Shown here: piece after piece, positions 21,906 through 29,264 of the stretch
How positions within the stretch are numbered: position 1 is the first letter of the stretch
Layout: the number at the start of each line of letters is the position of its first letter
Virus record (IMG/VR): IMGVR_UViG_3300042907_000884
Span: 1-35,620 of that record
DNA: 35,620 bases
Origin: a virus
Reading direction: 5' to 3' (one strand)
Translations under genes and position numbers: made by a program
Notes under the pieces: model-generated
Told to the model about the DNA's origin: nothing
The model's input: only the letters and a program-made list of their open reading frames with translations
The model's database searches: none

Positions 21906-23674
21906 GCGTCGGCGTCCTGAGTTTCTCGCTTGTAGACACCCTCGGCCCACGAGCGACCGGCGTCACCCCCCCACAGAAGCCACGAAATTTCCGCATTAGA
22001 GGGCGGATTCTCGCCGTGATTTTCCTTGTAGGCCGAATGCCTAGCGAAGAACGAGACCATCCGCCCGATCGTGTCGAGCGAGAGAGATCGGCCATTGGCA
22101 ATGTCCCGGGCACGAGCCACGCCGATCGCCGTGCCGCCACGCCCGTACTCGCGTCGTAACTCCAGACCGCGGCGGGCCGCGTCACGAGCAGCTTGCGGGG
22201 GCCGGTAGCCGTCTTCGGCCTCGATGCCGTCCATGTCGTCGTCGGCGGCCATTGCCTCCGGCTGGGCGGAAACGCCCAGGTCTCGCTCCATCTGTCGCTC
22301 GATCGACCGCTGCCGGAGGACGACCCGCCAGTCGCGGCCACGCTTGGCACAGACTTCGGCGAGGCTCGCCATGTTGCCGCCCACCATTGCGGCGTCGGCG
22401 TCGGCTTCCTTGAGTGGGTCGACGTGCTCAAATCCGTCCCACACCCACGTCCAGTTCCATGCCGCGAAGGGCGGGAGACCGCGGGGGATGAGCCCGGGGA
22501 CGGCGACGGCTTCGTCGAGCCACGAGTAGAGGAGCGGGTCGAGGAACGTGCGTTCCATGTCGGACCGCTCGACCGCGATTCTCTTGCGATACACGAGGTA
22601 ATCGCCGCGCATCGACGAGTAGTTCGCGGAGCTGGAATCGAGGGAGGCCACGATATAGGGCATACCCAACGCGGCCGCGATCTCGTTGATGAGCCGACGC
22701 ACAAATGCGTCGTGACTCGAGGTCGGATGCTCGGCCCGCATCTGGACCGGCTCCCAGCCGTCGGGGGCGGCGATCGCCATACCGCGGACGATGGGCATCG
22801 TTTCCAGCGTCTCGAGGCTGGCGGCCCCGGACCCGTCGGCCGGCATCGTCGTCTTGAGGATCGCGGCGAACGAGGCAGCCGTCTCGGCCGCGGTCACCAC
22901 GGCGAGCGTGTACCGGCGAAGCAGAGCGAACAGCTCCAGGGCCGGAGCAATCTCCGGCACGCCGCGATGCTGGCCCGGGCGAGTCGCGTGATACCAGTGG
23001 CAGACATAGTTCGCGTCGATCCAGTCGCCATCGAGCAGGAACGCTTGCGAGAGCGATCCCGGGTGCCGCTTTGAGATCCAGTAGTCGGTGACGTTGCCAT
23101 CGGCGTCAAACCGAACGCCGTCAACGTCATGCTCGGTGCTGTAAAACCCGGCCGGCGACATGACCTGGTCGGCCTCGACCAGTTTGAGGTCGAGCTGCAC
23201 GCCGCGGAGTCGGCGGTTGCTGGTCTTCAAGCCGAAAACCTCGCCGTCGCTGATCTTGGCGGTCTTTGAAATCCGCAACTTCTTCGCGAGGTCGATCGTG
23301 TCGGCCCAATCGGAGACAGCATTCTCGACCGAACGGACCGCTTCGGGCGACACGTCGGGGCCGAGGTCGAGCTGTAGCCGGGGGCCGGTGCCGACCAGGT
23401 CGTTGCTCCAGGTGCTCGCGATGCCCGCGGCGTAGGAGTTATTCCTCAGTTCGTAGCGTGCCCGGTTGCGAAGGATCTGCCGGATCGCCGGCTGGAGACT
23501 CGCGTCCGCAGAGAGGTGGTCGGAGCTGGCCCAGTGATTGCGGTTGAGGTCGCTCGTTTGGGCGGCGTCGTACTTAGCCCGCACCATCGTCGCGAGCGCG
23601 GCCTTCTGGGCGTCGACCGTCGCTTGGAGCGACGATCGCCTAGAGCCGCCGAAAATGCTACCGAGAATGCCCAC
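21902..23674 (-). CDS. Lambda-type portal protein with extra C-terminal domain
   Basis: 590 aa from GTG 23674. The portal core is shown by RARYELRNNSYAAGIASTWS (about 70-90), FALLRRYTLAVVTAAETAAS and SANYSSMRGDYLVYRKRIAV near 355-375 with DMERTFLDPLLYSWLDEAV after it, all features of the lambda gpB family. It forms the dodecameric ring at the capsid vertex. The last about 80 residues (AARRGLELRREYGRGGTAIG, RMVSFFARHSAYKENHG, SWLLWGGDAGRSWAEGVYKR) are an additional domain that I know as an appendage of phage protease and portal genes. GGGGG stands about 10 bases upstream. The stop overlaps the fusion gene as ATGA. Confidence 0.92.
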   Translation of the reverse strand: MGILGSIFGGSRRSSLQATVDAQKAALATMVRAKYDAAQTSDLNRNHWASSDHLSADASLQPAIRQILRNRARYELRNNSYAAGIASTWSNDLVGTGPRLQLDLGPDVSPEAVRSVENAVSDWADTIDLAKKLRISKTAKISDGEVFGLKTSNRRLRGVQLDLKLVEADQVMSPAGFYSTEHDVDGVRFDADGNVTDYWISKRHPGSLSQAFLLDGDWIDANYVCHWYHATRPGQHRGVPEIAPALELFALLRRYTLAVVTAAETAASFAAILKTTMPADGSGAASLETLETMPIVRGMAIAAPDGWEPVQMRAEHPTSSHDAFVRRLINEIAAALGMPYIVASLDSSSANYSSMRGDYLVYRKRIAVERSDMERTFLDPLLYSWLDEAVAVPGLIPRGLPPFAAWNWTWVWDGFEHVDPLKEADADAAMVGGNMASLAEVCAKRGRDWRVVLRQRSIERQMERDLGVSAQPEAMAADDDMDGIEAEDGYRPPQAARDAARRGLELRREYGRGGTAIGVARARDIANGRSLSLDTIGRMVSFFARHSAYKENHGENPPSNAEISWLLWGGDAGRSWAEGVYKRETQDADA

Positions 23675-23676
23675 GC

Positions 23677-23886
23677 TCAGTGTGCCCCCGGGTACACGCA
23701 CTGCGCCAGACGCAGGGAGCCGAACGGGCTGCCGGACGACTGCGTCCGGGCCTTCAACACGAACTCTGCGGCCGCCACCTGGCGGTCAAGCTCGTGCTGC
23801 TCCACCTCGCCCGCGTCGGTGCGGGCACGTCTCGGCTGGGCGAGATTTGCTGCGATCGCGTCGATCACGTCGGAGTTGTCGGACAT
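23677..23886 (-). CDS. gpW-like head-completion/connector protein
   Basis: 69 aa, GGGAG 6 bases before the ATG at 23886. Features: an N-terminal helix (SDVIDAIAANLAQPRRARTD), the central Glu-Val-Glu-Gln-His segment (AGEVEQHELDRQVAAAEFVL), and a closing GSLRLAQCVYPGAH. Small proteins of this type stand between terminase and portal in lambda-like phages (gpW) and complete the DNA-filled head. Placement right before the portal supports this. The sequence match to gpW itself is loose. Confidence 0.7.
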   Translation of the reverse strand: MSDNSDVIDAIAANLAQPRRARTDAGEVEQHELDRQVAAAEFVLKARTQSSGSPFGSLRLAQCVYPGAH

Positions 23887-23900
23887 GGTGAACTCCCGGT

Positions 23901-23925
23901 GGTAGGGACGCTTCGCGTCCCTACC
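23901..23925. repeat. Perfect 11-bp palindrome with three-base loop
   Basis: Plus strand GGTAGGGACGC, then TTC, then GCGTCCCTACC. On the minus strand the loop is GAA, a stable turn. It lies between the 27-codon ORF and the ribosome-binding site of the gpW-like gene. No U-run follows. It could be a terminator stem, a repressor-type site, or one copy of a dispersed palindromic element; there is no second copy in the window. Confidence 0.55.
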
Positions 23926-23955
23926 AACAGTGTACCAATGTTCACGCAACTAGCG

Positions 23956-24039
23956 TCACAGGAACTCGATGAACGGGTGATCGATGTCCGACTCCGCGTC
24001 CACCTCATCCCAAAACTCATCGTCTAGGTAGGCTGGCAT
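23956..24039 (-). CDS. 27-codon ORF with strong ribosome-binding site
   Basis: Encodes MPAYLDDEFWDEVDAESDID followed by seven more residues ending in FL. AAGGAG lies 9 bases before the ATG, better than for many larger genes here. Very acidic (about 11 Asp/Glu in 27). It lies between the unknown gene at 24112 and the gpW-like gene and fills the gap in the operon. Too short for any family; could be a real micro-protein or a leader peptide. Confidence 0.5.
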   Translation of the reverse strand: MPAYLDDEFWDEVDAESDIDHPFIEFL

Positions 24040-24111
24040 GGCGGGTCTCCTTGCCGCCATTTTACCCTACCGGTACATGCGTTCAGTACCGACGACACTG
24101 CACACCAAATG
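24040..24111. other. 72-base gap
   Basis: No gene. On the minus strand it holds TAAAAT near 24060, which could act as a -10 box, and the ribosome-binding site of the 27-codon ORF. No matching -35 is visible. Confidence 0.2.
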
Positions 24112-24360
24112 TCACTTTTCGACTGTTTCTGTGCGGTTGTTTTCTTGCACCAAAACTTGACGTAGCCGCTCCACCTCGGCCGCGAGCCGGTGGATCATGC
24201 ACCTCTCATGCCTCGGCCACAGGTGGCACTCCGGCGAGTGCGTCCCGACACGATCCTCCTGCATCGATCGCCACTGCCGATAGTCGGCCAGGATGTCGTG
24301 AGGTCGTTTGCGACCGATATCATAGTCGATGATTATTGCGTCGGCTTTATCGTTCAGCAC
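24112..24360 (-). CDS. Small hypothetical protein, start uncertain
   Basis: 82 aa from GTG 24360 (GAGG about 9 bases upstream) or 102 aa from TTG 24420. Acidic/basic mix with a His/Cys patch (SPECHLWPRHERCMIHRL) that could bind metal, followed by a coil-like C-terminus (EVERLRQVLVQENNRTETVE). No family recognised. The region upstream contains two mini-ORFs in the other frame that lead into it by overlapping stops and starts. Confidence 0.5.
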   Translation of the reverse strand: MLNDKADAIIIDYDIGRKRPHDILADYRQWRSMQEDRVGTHSPECHLWPRHERCMIHRLAAEVERLRQVLVQENNRTETVEK

Positions 24361-24436
24361 GGGGGTATACCTCGCGCATAGCGGGCGCAACCATTTCAAA
24401 TCCGCTCGGGTTCGCGGCAAGTGTCAGAGTCGATCC

Positions 24437-24652
24437 TCATGAAAGCCTCTTCAGCAACGCGACGAGCGTTGCGTCAACGCCATATGGCCCACCAGTGCCA
24501 AGGTAGTACGCTATCGCCTCACGCTCCTCATCGGTCAGGATGTCCGCGTTTGCCGCATTGTCCGGGCTCGGACAATCGGCTTTTGCGGACAACGGCACCG
24601 TTTCGCGGCCCTCTAGCGCACCGTTTCGCAGCCGGTCGCTCACGTCAGTCAC
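24437..24652 (-). CDS. Small hypothetical protein
   Basis: 71 aa from GTG 24652, overlapping the preceding gene by 8 bases; a second GTG three codons later is equally possible. The C-terminal half looks ordered (LTDEEREAIAYYLGTGGPYG then VDATLVALLKRL). No family recognised. Confidence 0.55.
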   Translation of the reverse strand: MTDVSDRLRNGALEGRETVPLSAKADCPSPDNAANADILTDEEREAIAYYLGTGGPYGVDATLVALLKRLS

Positions 24653-24863
24653 CCGTCCACCGCTGGTTTATCACGCCCTCGTCCGCGATCTCCGCGTCGG
24701 GCGTCGGTTGAACTCGCCCCAACGTGTAGAGCAGCGTTTCCGAGACCTGGAACCCCAGGATCTCGTCCACCTCCTGCCGCCGCTCCGCTACGAGGCCCAT
24801 CAACCATTCCAGCGACGAGGCCGGCATCGGCTTTGTGTTCGCGTACTGTTCGATCGCTTCCAC
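24645..24863 (-). CDS. Small helical hypothetical protein
   Basis: 72 aa from GTG 24863, chosen because AAGGAG is 7 bases upstream and the start follows the preceding stop at once. Sequence is helical (SSLEWLMGLVAERRQEVDEI then SETLLYTLGRV). No family recognised. Confidence 0.6.
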   Translation of the reverse strand: MEAIEQYANTKPMPASSLEWLMGLVAERRQEVDEILGFQVSETLLYTLGRVQPTPDAEIADEGVINQRWTGD

Positions 24864-24867
24864 GATG

Positions 24868-25122
24868 TCACTCCTTTTGCCACCGGACGGTGATGTACGT
24901 TCCAACAAAAGCCCCTGCCGCCAGCGGCACGACATACGCCGGGTTCGCCGCGTAGGTCACGACACCGAACGCCAGCAGCGAGTAGATCACCGACGACAAG
25001 GCAGCGGCCCGAACCGCCCGCCGGTCACCGACCGCGATGATGTAGGCCGCATACAAAACGTCAATGAGGACGTATGTCGCGAACACCAGCACGGCAGTGA
25101 CCGGCGAGAAGTCGGAGGACAT
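24868..25122 (-). CDS. Small membrane protein
   Basis: 84 aa. Start 25122 overlaps the previous stop as TGATG. Three hydrophobic stretches: about 7-28 (VTAVLVFATYVLIDVLYAAY), about 36-52 (VRAAALSSVIYSLLAFG) and about 57-75 (AYVVPLAAGAFVGTYITV). The pattern is compatible with a holin-like or accessory inner-membrane protein. It follows two secreted proteins, so this may be a small envelope-targeting group (inference). Confidence 0.65.
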   Translation of the reverse strand: MSSDFSPVTAVLVFATYVLIDVLYAAYIIAVGDRRAVRAAALSSVIYSLLAFGVVTYAANPAYVVPLAAGAFVGTYITVRWQKE

Positions 25123-25358
25123 CACTGAGGCTCGCCGTGGCAGGAAGCCTTGGCGGCACGCTTGGCCGCTCGAGCATCCTGCCGGACGGTCTGCCGGGCC
25201 GCGATCCGCTGGGCCACCGTCAACCGGCCGTGGCACGACGCCGTGGCACCGTGGCAGCCGGCGACGGCTGCAGCGGGCTCCGGGGACGCACCAGCGAGAG
25301 CGACACCGACGAGGCCGAGAAATGCGACCATTGAGAAGCAAAGAATCAGACGAAACAC
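25122..25358 (-). CDS. Small secreted protein with CHG motifs
   Basis: 78 aa from GTG 25358, with AAGGA 8 bases upstream. Hydrophobic N-terminal segment (FRLILCFSMVAFLGLVGVAL) ends near ALA-GA, a typical signal peptidase I site. The mature part carries three Cys-His-Gly motifs (GCHG, SCHG, SCHG) around a basic helix (RIAARQTVRQDARAAKRAAK). CHG motifs suggest metal or haem binding, or disulfide use; not a standard CxxCH haem site. I recall such motifs in small planctomycete proteins. Function unknown. Confidence 0.65.
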   Translation of the reverse strand: MFRLILCFSMVAFLGLVGVALAGASPEPAAAVAGCHGATASCHGRLTVAQRIAARQTVRQDARAAKRAAKASCHGEPQ

Positions 25359-25387
25359 GATCACCGTCCTTTCTGGGAAGAGAGAAA

Positions 25388-25702
25388 TCACCGACCATAC
25401 CGGCGGCACGCCCACCAGCGGCCGTGGCCGAACGCCACGCCCTGGTCGATGACGGGCCACCCGTTTCGCGAGTAGCAGCAGTTACTGAGAGCTGCGGCCG
25501 GGGTTGGGCCGGAGCCGCACCCCTCAAACCCTCGGTTGCCGCCGTGGTGGCCCACGCGGCCCTGCCGGGCTTGGATCTCCGCGACGCCCTGTGCCGTCGA
25601 GGTGGTGCTGACCATCCGACACTGACCGTTCGCACAGGTCCGCACGTCCTGGCCGACGGCGGCGCTGCAAACGAGAACCACGAGAAGCGTAAGAAATCGC
25701 AT
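25388..25702 (-). CDS. Small secreted Cys-rich protein
   Basis: 104 aa with a signal peptide (MRFLTLLVVLVCSAAVGQDV, cleavage near AVG-QD). GGAAAA precedes the ATG by 5 bases. The mature part has six or more Cys and a C-terminal block with GFEGCGSGPTPAAALSNCCY then PVIDQGVAFGHGRWWACRRY. That block resembles a small secreted family I recall from planctomycetes (EGCGSGPTP...NCCY...W.ACRRY). Presence directly after the terminase gene suggests a moron-type gene carried by the phage. Function unknown. Confidence 0.7.
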   Translation of the reverse strand: MRFLTLLVVLVCSAAVGQDVRTCANGQCRMVSTTSTAQGVAEIQARQGRVGHHGGNRGFEGCGSGPTPAAALSNCCYSRNGWPVIDQGVAFGHGRWWACRRYGR

Positions 25703-25755
25703 CGTGTTTTCCTTTCGGAATGAGGTGCAATCGAACCGTCCGCATTCTGCCCACT

Positions 25756-25773
25756 GGTGTACGGGCGTCAACC
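25756..25773 (-). promoter_or_regulatory. 18-base TTGACG-containing motif, copy 2
   Basis: Minus strand GGTTGACGCCCGTACACC, identical to the motif at 4784-4801 except for one base. CAGAAT, 16 bases further on, is a possible -10 box. It lies in the gap between terminase stop and the secreted protein gene, so it could start a separate message for the small-gene group. Confidence 0.45.
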
Positions 25774-25778
25774 TCAGC

Positions 25779-27902
25779 CTACCTACCCATCTTGTCAATC
25801 AGCGCGGCACGTCGGGCCGCCATCTCCTCGCGGGTGATTGTTTTCCGCGGAGCGGCACGCGGCGGCTCGGCACCGACCGCAGACAGGCCGGAGAACGACG
25901 CCGCGACCGCCGCACCGACGCAACAGTCCCACCAGTGGTTGTCGCGACCAGGTATCTGCCGCCACTCGTCGACGATCCGCATCTTCGACTCAACCCGCAC
26001 TGGCGTCTCGGCACTCATCTGCTCGGCAAGCATCTCGTGCTGGCCGGCATGGATGGTGAACGCCAGCGGATCTCCGACCGGCAGCTTGCATCGCGTCGCC
26101 ACGAAAGTCTTCCACGCATTTGTGTCGTAGAGAACGTGGCGCTGTTTCTGAATCGTCGAGGTCCGCCAGTTGGCACCGATCCTCTCGCCGCGATCCACCG
26201 CCTTGTCGCTGATACTCTGGCCCGACGCACCAACAAATCGCCCGTGGGTCGGCAGCACCCGCGGCCCCCACGACGATCGACGTGCGAAGTCTCGCACCAC
26301 CCCATGCGTCTGCGCCCAGTTCGCGTCCACGAACAACTGGCCGACCCGGAGAACCGCGTCGTCGTTCTCGCGGTTGATCTCCCGGCCGAGGATCATCGAC
26401 GCCACCGACTCCAGCCCCGCGTGGATCGCGGCCTCGAGGGCCACGCCACCGGCCGCAGACACGAGAGTCTTCTTGGCGTCGCGTAGCGTGTAGTACGCCC
26501 GACCCTGCTCCGGGTACGCCCCGTAGGCCACGAGGTGCCCGCGGAGTTGGCTGCCCCACGCCACGACCGCCCAGTACAGGAGCTTTTCCTGCACGTCCAC
26601 GAATGCCGTCAGCGTGTCGCACCCGCGTGGGCATACCCACCTTGGTATTTCGAGAACGCGACCGCGGAGATCCTCTGCGGTGACGCCGAGGCTGGCCGCC
26701 TCGTCCTTGATCGGGCTCTGCTGAAACTCTGAAGCGAACACGTCCGCACCGTCGTCGATCAGCGCGTTGTATGAGTGTTGAATCGCGGAGTGTTCAGCGT
26801 CGGGGTCGAAGCACGACGCCCAGGATACTTCGCAGCCGGCGTCCATCGCGGTGCGGTTCGCCAGGTAGAACTCGTTTGCAGCCTTGTGGGCACGGGCTTG
26901 GTCGCCGGGAATGTCCTTCGCGAAGGTGCATCGCAGATCGCGATAGCGGCTCATCCATAGGTCGTCGTGGCCGTCGGAGAACTTGCGGACCATCGGGATC
27001 CGCTCGCCCTGCCACGCCGGGAACCGGCTGGAGTCGAGGAGCTGGTCGACCATGTCGCCGGTCGAGATCACCGTGGCGTTGACCACGCACGCCATGCTGC
27101 GGGTGTGGCCGGCGAGTTTCATCACCGACTTCGTCAGAATCTCCAGCCGGTAGGAGCACTGCACCGGAGACCGGGCCGACTCGCGAGTCTGTGGGTCGTC
27201 CACGATCGTGAAGTCCGGCCGGAGCTGCCGGCCGTCCGGAGTCTTCCAACGAAGACCCAAGATCGATCCGGTGAGCCCGCGGCTCATGATGATCGACCCG
27301 GACGAAGGCGAGCCCTTGATCGCCGGCATCACCAGCGTGTCCTTGCGCCACCCGATATGAGTCCGCTCGCCGTTGTACGTCTGCGAGTTGCAGCGTTGGG
27401 CCTTTCCCTCCAGGCACCGGACCGGGTGGCAGACTTCGGGGAAGTCCTCAAAGAGGAGGTCGTTGTCGGATAGCTCGGTGCGGACGGAGTTGATCGCCTT
27501 GTCTGCGAGGTCCGATTCTGCGGCGAAGATGCCGCCGAACTTTCGGTGGCCGTAGAGGATCGCCCACAAGAGCGCGTTCTCACTCACCGTCGATTTGGCG
27601 AAGCCGCGGTACACCGCGTTAATGAATCGGCCGCCGCCGATGATGCAGTCTTGGATGCGGGCGATCACCCGCTTGTGGTCGGGCGAGAATGGCGAGAGAC
27701 CGGTCGAGTATGGGAAGTAGGTGGTGAGGAAAAGCTCAAGGTCGAGCCGGCAAGACTCGCGGCGGGCCACGTTCACGATCGGCGGGATCTCGCCGATGTC
27801 CGCGCCGCGGCGGGTCCGCTCGCGGCCGCGCTCGATGGTCTGCTCACGCGCACGCTCGGCGGCCGCGACTTGCTGCTCAGGTGCGGATTTGGGTCTAGCC
27901 AT
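25779..27902 (-). CDS. Terminase large subunit, GpA-type
   Basis: 707 aa from ATG 27902. The ATPase domain holds a Walker-A-like YRGFAKST (98-105), a segment GIFAAESDLADKAINSVRTE, and Walker B FTIVDDPQ (231-238, D235-D236). The nuclease domain begins near CDTLTAFVDVQEKLLYWAVV with catalytic Asp436, includes LFVDANWAQTHGVVRDFARR and ends with DNHWWDCCVG, as in lambda gpA-like enzymes. It cuts and packages phage DNA. No small subunit (Nu1-like) is recognised beside it. Ribosome-binding site is weak (GAGG about 8 bases upstream). A basic, Glu/Arg-rich N-terminal 35 residues could mediate oligomerisation. Confidence 0.93.
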   Translation of the reverse strand: MARPKSAPEQQVAAAERAREQTIERGRERTRRGADIGEIPPIVNVARRESCRLDLELFLTTYFPYSTGLSPFSPDHKRVIARIQDCIIGGGRFINAVYRGFAKSTVSENALLWAILYGHRKFGGIFAAESDLADKAINSVRTELSDNDLLFEDFPEVCHPVRCLEGKAQRCNSQTYNGERTHIGWRKDTLVMPAIKGSPSSGSIIMSRGLTGSILGLRWKTPDGRQLRPDFTIVDDPQTRESARSPVQCSYRLEILTKSVMKLAGHTRSMACVVNATVISTGDMVDQLLDSSRFPAWQGERIPMVRKFSDGHDDLWMSRYRDLRCTFAKDIPGDQARAHKAANEFYLANRTAMDAGCEVSWASCFDPDAEHSAIQHSYNALIDDGADVFASEFQQSPIKDEAASLGVTAEDLRGRVLEIPRWVCPRGCDTLTAFVDVQEKLLYWAVVAWGSQLRGHLVAYGAYPEQGRAYYTLRDAKKTLVSAAGGVALEAAIHAGLESVASMILGREINRENDDAVLRVGQLFVDANWAQTHGVVRDFARRSSWGPRVLPTHGRFVGASGQSISDKAVDRGERIGANWRTSTIQKQRHVLYDTNAWKTFVATRCKLPVGDPLAFTIHAGQHEMLAEQMSAETPVRVESKMRIVDEWRQIPGRDNHWWDCCVGAAVAASFSGLSAVGAEPPRAAPRKTITREEMAARRAALIDKMGR

Positions 27903-27922
27903 TGCCGTGCCTCGCGTACGAA

Positions 27923-28789
27923 TCAGTTTCCACAGTACCCCTCGCACTCGTCTTGGAATCCAGCAAACAAATGACGCTGGCCGCTCTTTTCGTCGGCTGG
28001 CCGTAGGTCAACCTGCTCTAGCGGCACGCACGACTTGTGCAGGAATCGATGGGCATCAAGGCCCGTCCCGGTGCGGCATACCTTGTCGATATGAAGGGCA
28101 CGATCCCAGCCTTTCGGGTCTTCGTCACGCAGTCGCCGCCATTCATCATTGGACTTGAACGGGCAAAACACGCACGCGGAACGTGGCACCTCGTAGTGAA
28201 GTCGTTGCTTGAGGTACGCAATGCAATCCCCGCGAGTCATCTGCATATCCCACAGCGGGAAATGCACCCTCCAGTTGGATGGCTTTGCGAGAAATCGCTG
28301 CTTGACTCGAATCACCCGTTTGGGCTCATCAAATGACAGACCCATGTACTGGTGGACAATGACATCCTTCGGCAGCGGCCTCCCGAACTGCCCGCCGCAA
28401 TGCTCACGGATCAGCCGCTCAATCGGTTTCACCTTGAAGTCGGCCGTGCATTGCCGCTGAATGATGCCTTTGTCACCGGTCTGCGGATTCAGCGTGTAGG
28501 CCGGAATAGAAATGAAGTGCCCGCCATCAGTTCGCTTGTTCCCGTTTACGTCCGAACCTTGATCCAGGGCGTCTCCGAGCCTGCCTGCCGTGGTCACGAT
28601 GATCGGAGGCCCGCCAAGAGTCTTGAGGTAATCGAGGTGCTTGTAGACCTCGTCAGGTTCTTCTTGAACGTCCGCGAAGATCGCAGCGTCGAACCGTGGC
28701 ACTTCTGGCTCGTCGCCGTCCATGCTCATCAAATAAAGGGCGGTGGATTGCACGCCAGCGCCAAGATTTAGGAAGTGATGCTCTGGCAT
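27923..28789 (-). CDS. PAPS-reductase-like PP-loop protein (phage type)
   Basis: 288 aa from ATG 28789, with GGGGAGG about 9 bases upstream; a longer start at 28807 lacks a good site. The PP-loop is FLNLGAGVQSTALYL (6-20), a variant of SGGxDS with Gln-Ser in place of Asp-Ser. Further marks: FADVQEEPDEVYKHLDYLK, RQCTADFKVKPIERLIREH, CVFCPFKSNDEWRRLRDEDP, and a terminal ECEGYCG. These match a phage family annotated as phosphoadenosine phosphosulfate reductase, although sulfate reduction is unlikely in a phage. Cysteines could hold an Fe-S cluster. ATP-dependent thiolation or base modification is an inference; its neighbours are two DNA methyltransferases and RuvC. Confidence 0.85.
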   Translation of the reverse strand: MPEHHFLNLGAGVQSTALYLMSMDGDEPEVPRFDAAIFADVQEEPDEVYKHLDYLKTLGGPPIIVTTAGRLGDALDQGSDVNGNKRTDGGHFISIPAYTLNPQTGDKGIIQRQCTADFKVKPIERLIREHCGGQFGRPLPKDVIVHQYMGLSFDEPKRVIRVKQRFLAKPSNWRVHFPLWDMQMTRGDCIAYLKQRLHYEVPRSACVFCPFKSNDEWRRLRDEDPKGWDRALHIDKVCRTGTGLDAHRFLHKSCVPLEQVDLRPADEKSGQRHLFAGFQDECEGYCGN

Positions 28790-28790
28790 T

Positions 28791-29264
28791 TCAGTTGCCT
28801 CCCCCATGCCTCGCGTACCAGTGTGCGAGGAGTGCCGCGTCGGCCCGCCCGTCGTCCTTCACGCGGGCGAACAGCTCCGCGTGCCGCGGCCAGAGTCGAC
28901 TCGCCACCAGCCGGTGCTCGCCCTTGTCGCGGCTGACGCCGACGGCTTTCGTCCACGACTGCGGGCGGACCAGCGTCAGTGGGTATCCGAGGGCAGAGAT
29001 CACGCCCTCGACCAGACCGAAGCCGCGGCCGAAAGAGAATGCACTGGTCGCCCCGGAACCTTGAACGCCCTGGACGTGCTCGAGGACGACGTGGTTGGGC
29101 TGGAAGGGGAAGCCACGTTGCACGAGGTGGGCCAGCCGGGCCGCGTCGATCACACGCTTGCCGCGGACCTCCGCGACCGGCATATCGAGGACGTGGAGGC
29201 CCTGGTCGGAGACCAGGGCGAGAGCGCCGCTGAGGCCGGGGTCGATGCCGAGGATGATGGTCAT
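28791..29264 (-). CDS. RuvC-like Holliday junction resolvase
   Basis: 157 aa. Start ILGIDPGLSGALALV (Asp8), then VVLEHVQG (Glu62), and a final DDGRADAALLAHWYARHG (Asp138, Asp142) give the four acidic residues that bind two metals in RuvC-type nucleases. It cuts branched DNA during recombination or clears branches before packaging. ATGA overlap with the cytosine methyltransferase; AAGGTG is 5 bases upstream. Length is typical of the family. Confidence 0.88.
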   Translation of the reverse strand: MTIILGIDPGLSGALALVSDQGLHVLDMPVAEVRGKRVIDAARLAHLVQRGFPFQPNHVVLEHVQGVQGSGATSAFSFGRGFGLVEGVISALGYPLTLVRPQSWTKAVGVSRDKGEHRLVASRLWPRHAELFARVKDDGRADAALLAHWYARHGGGN

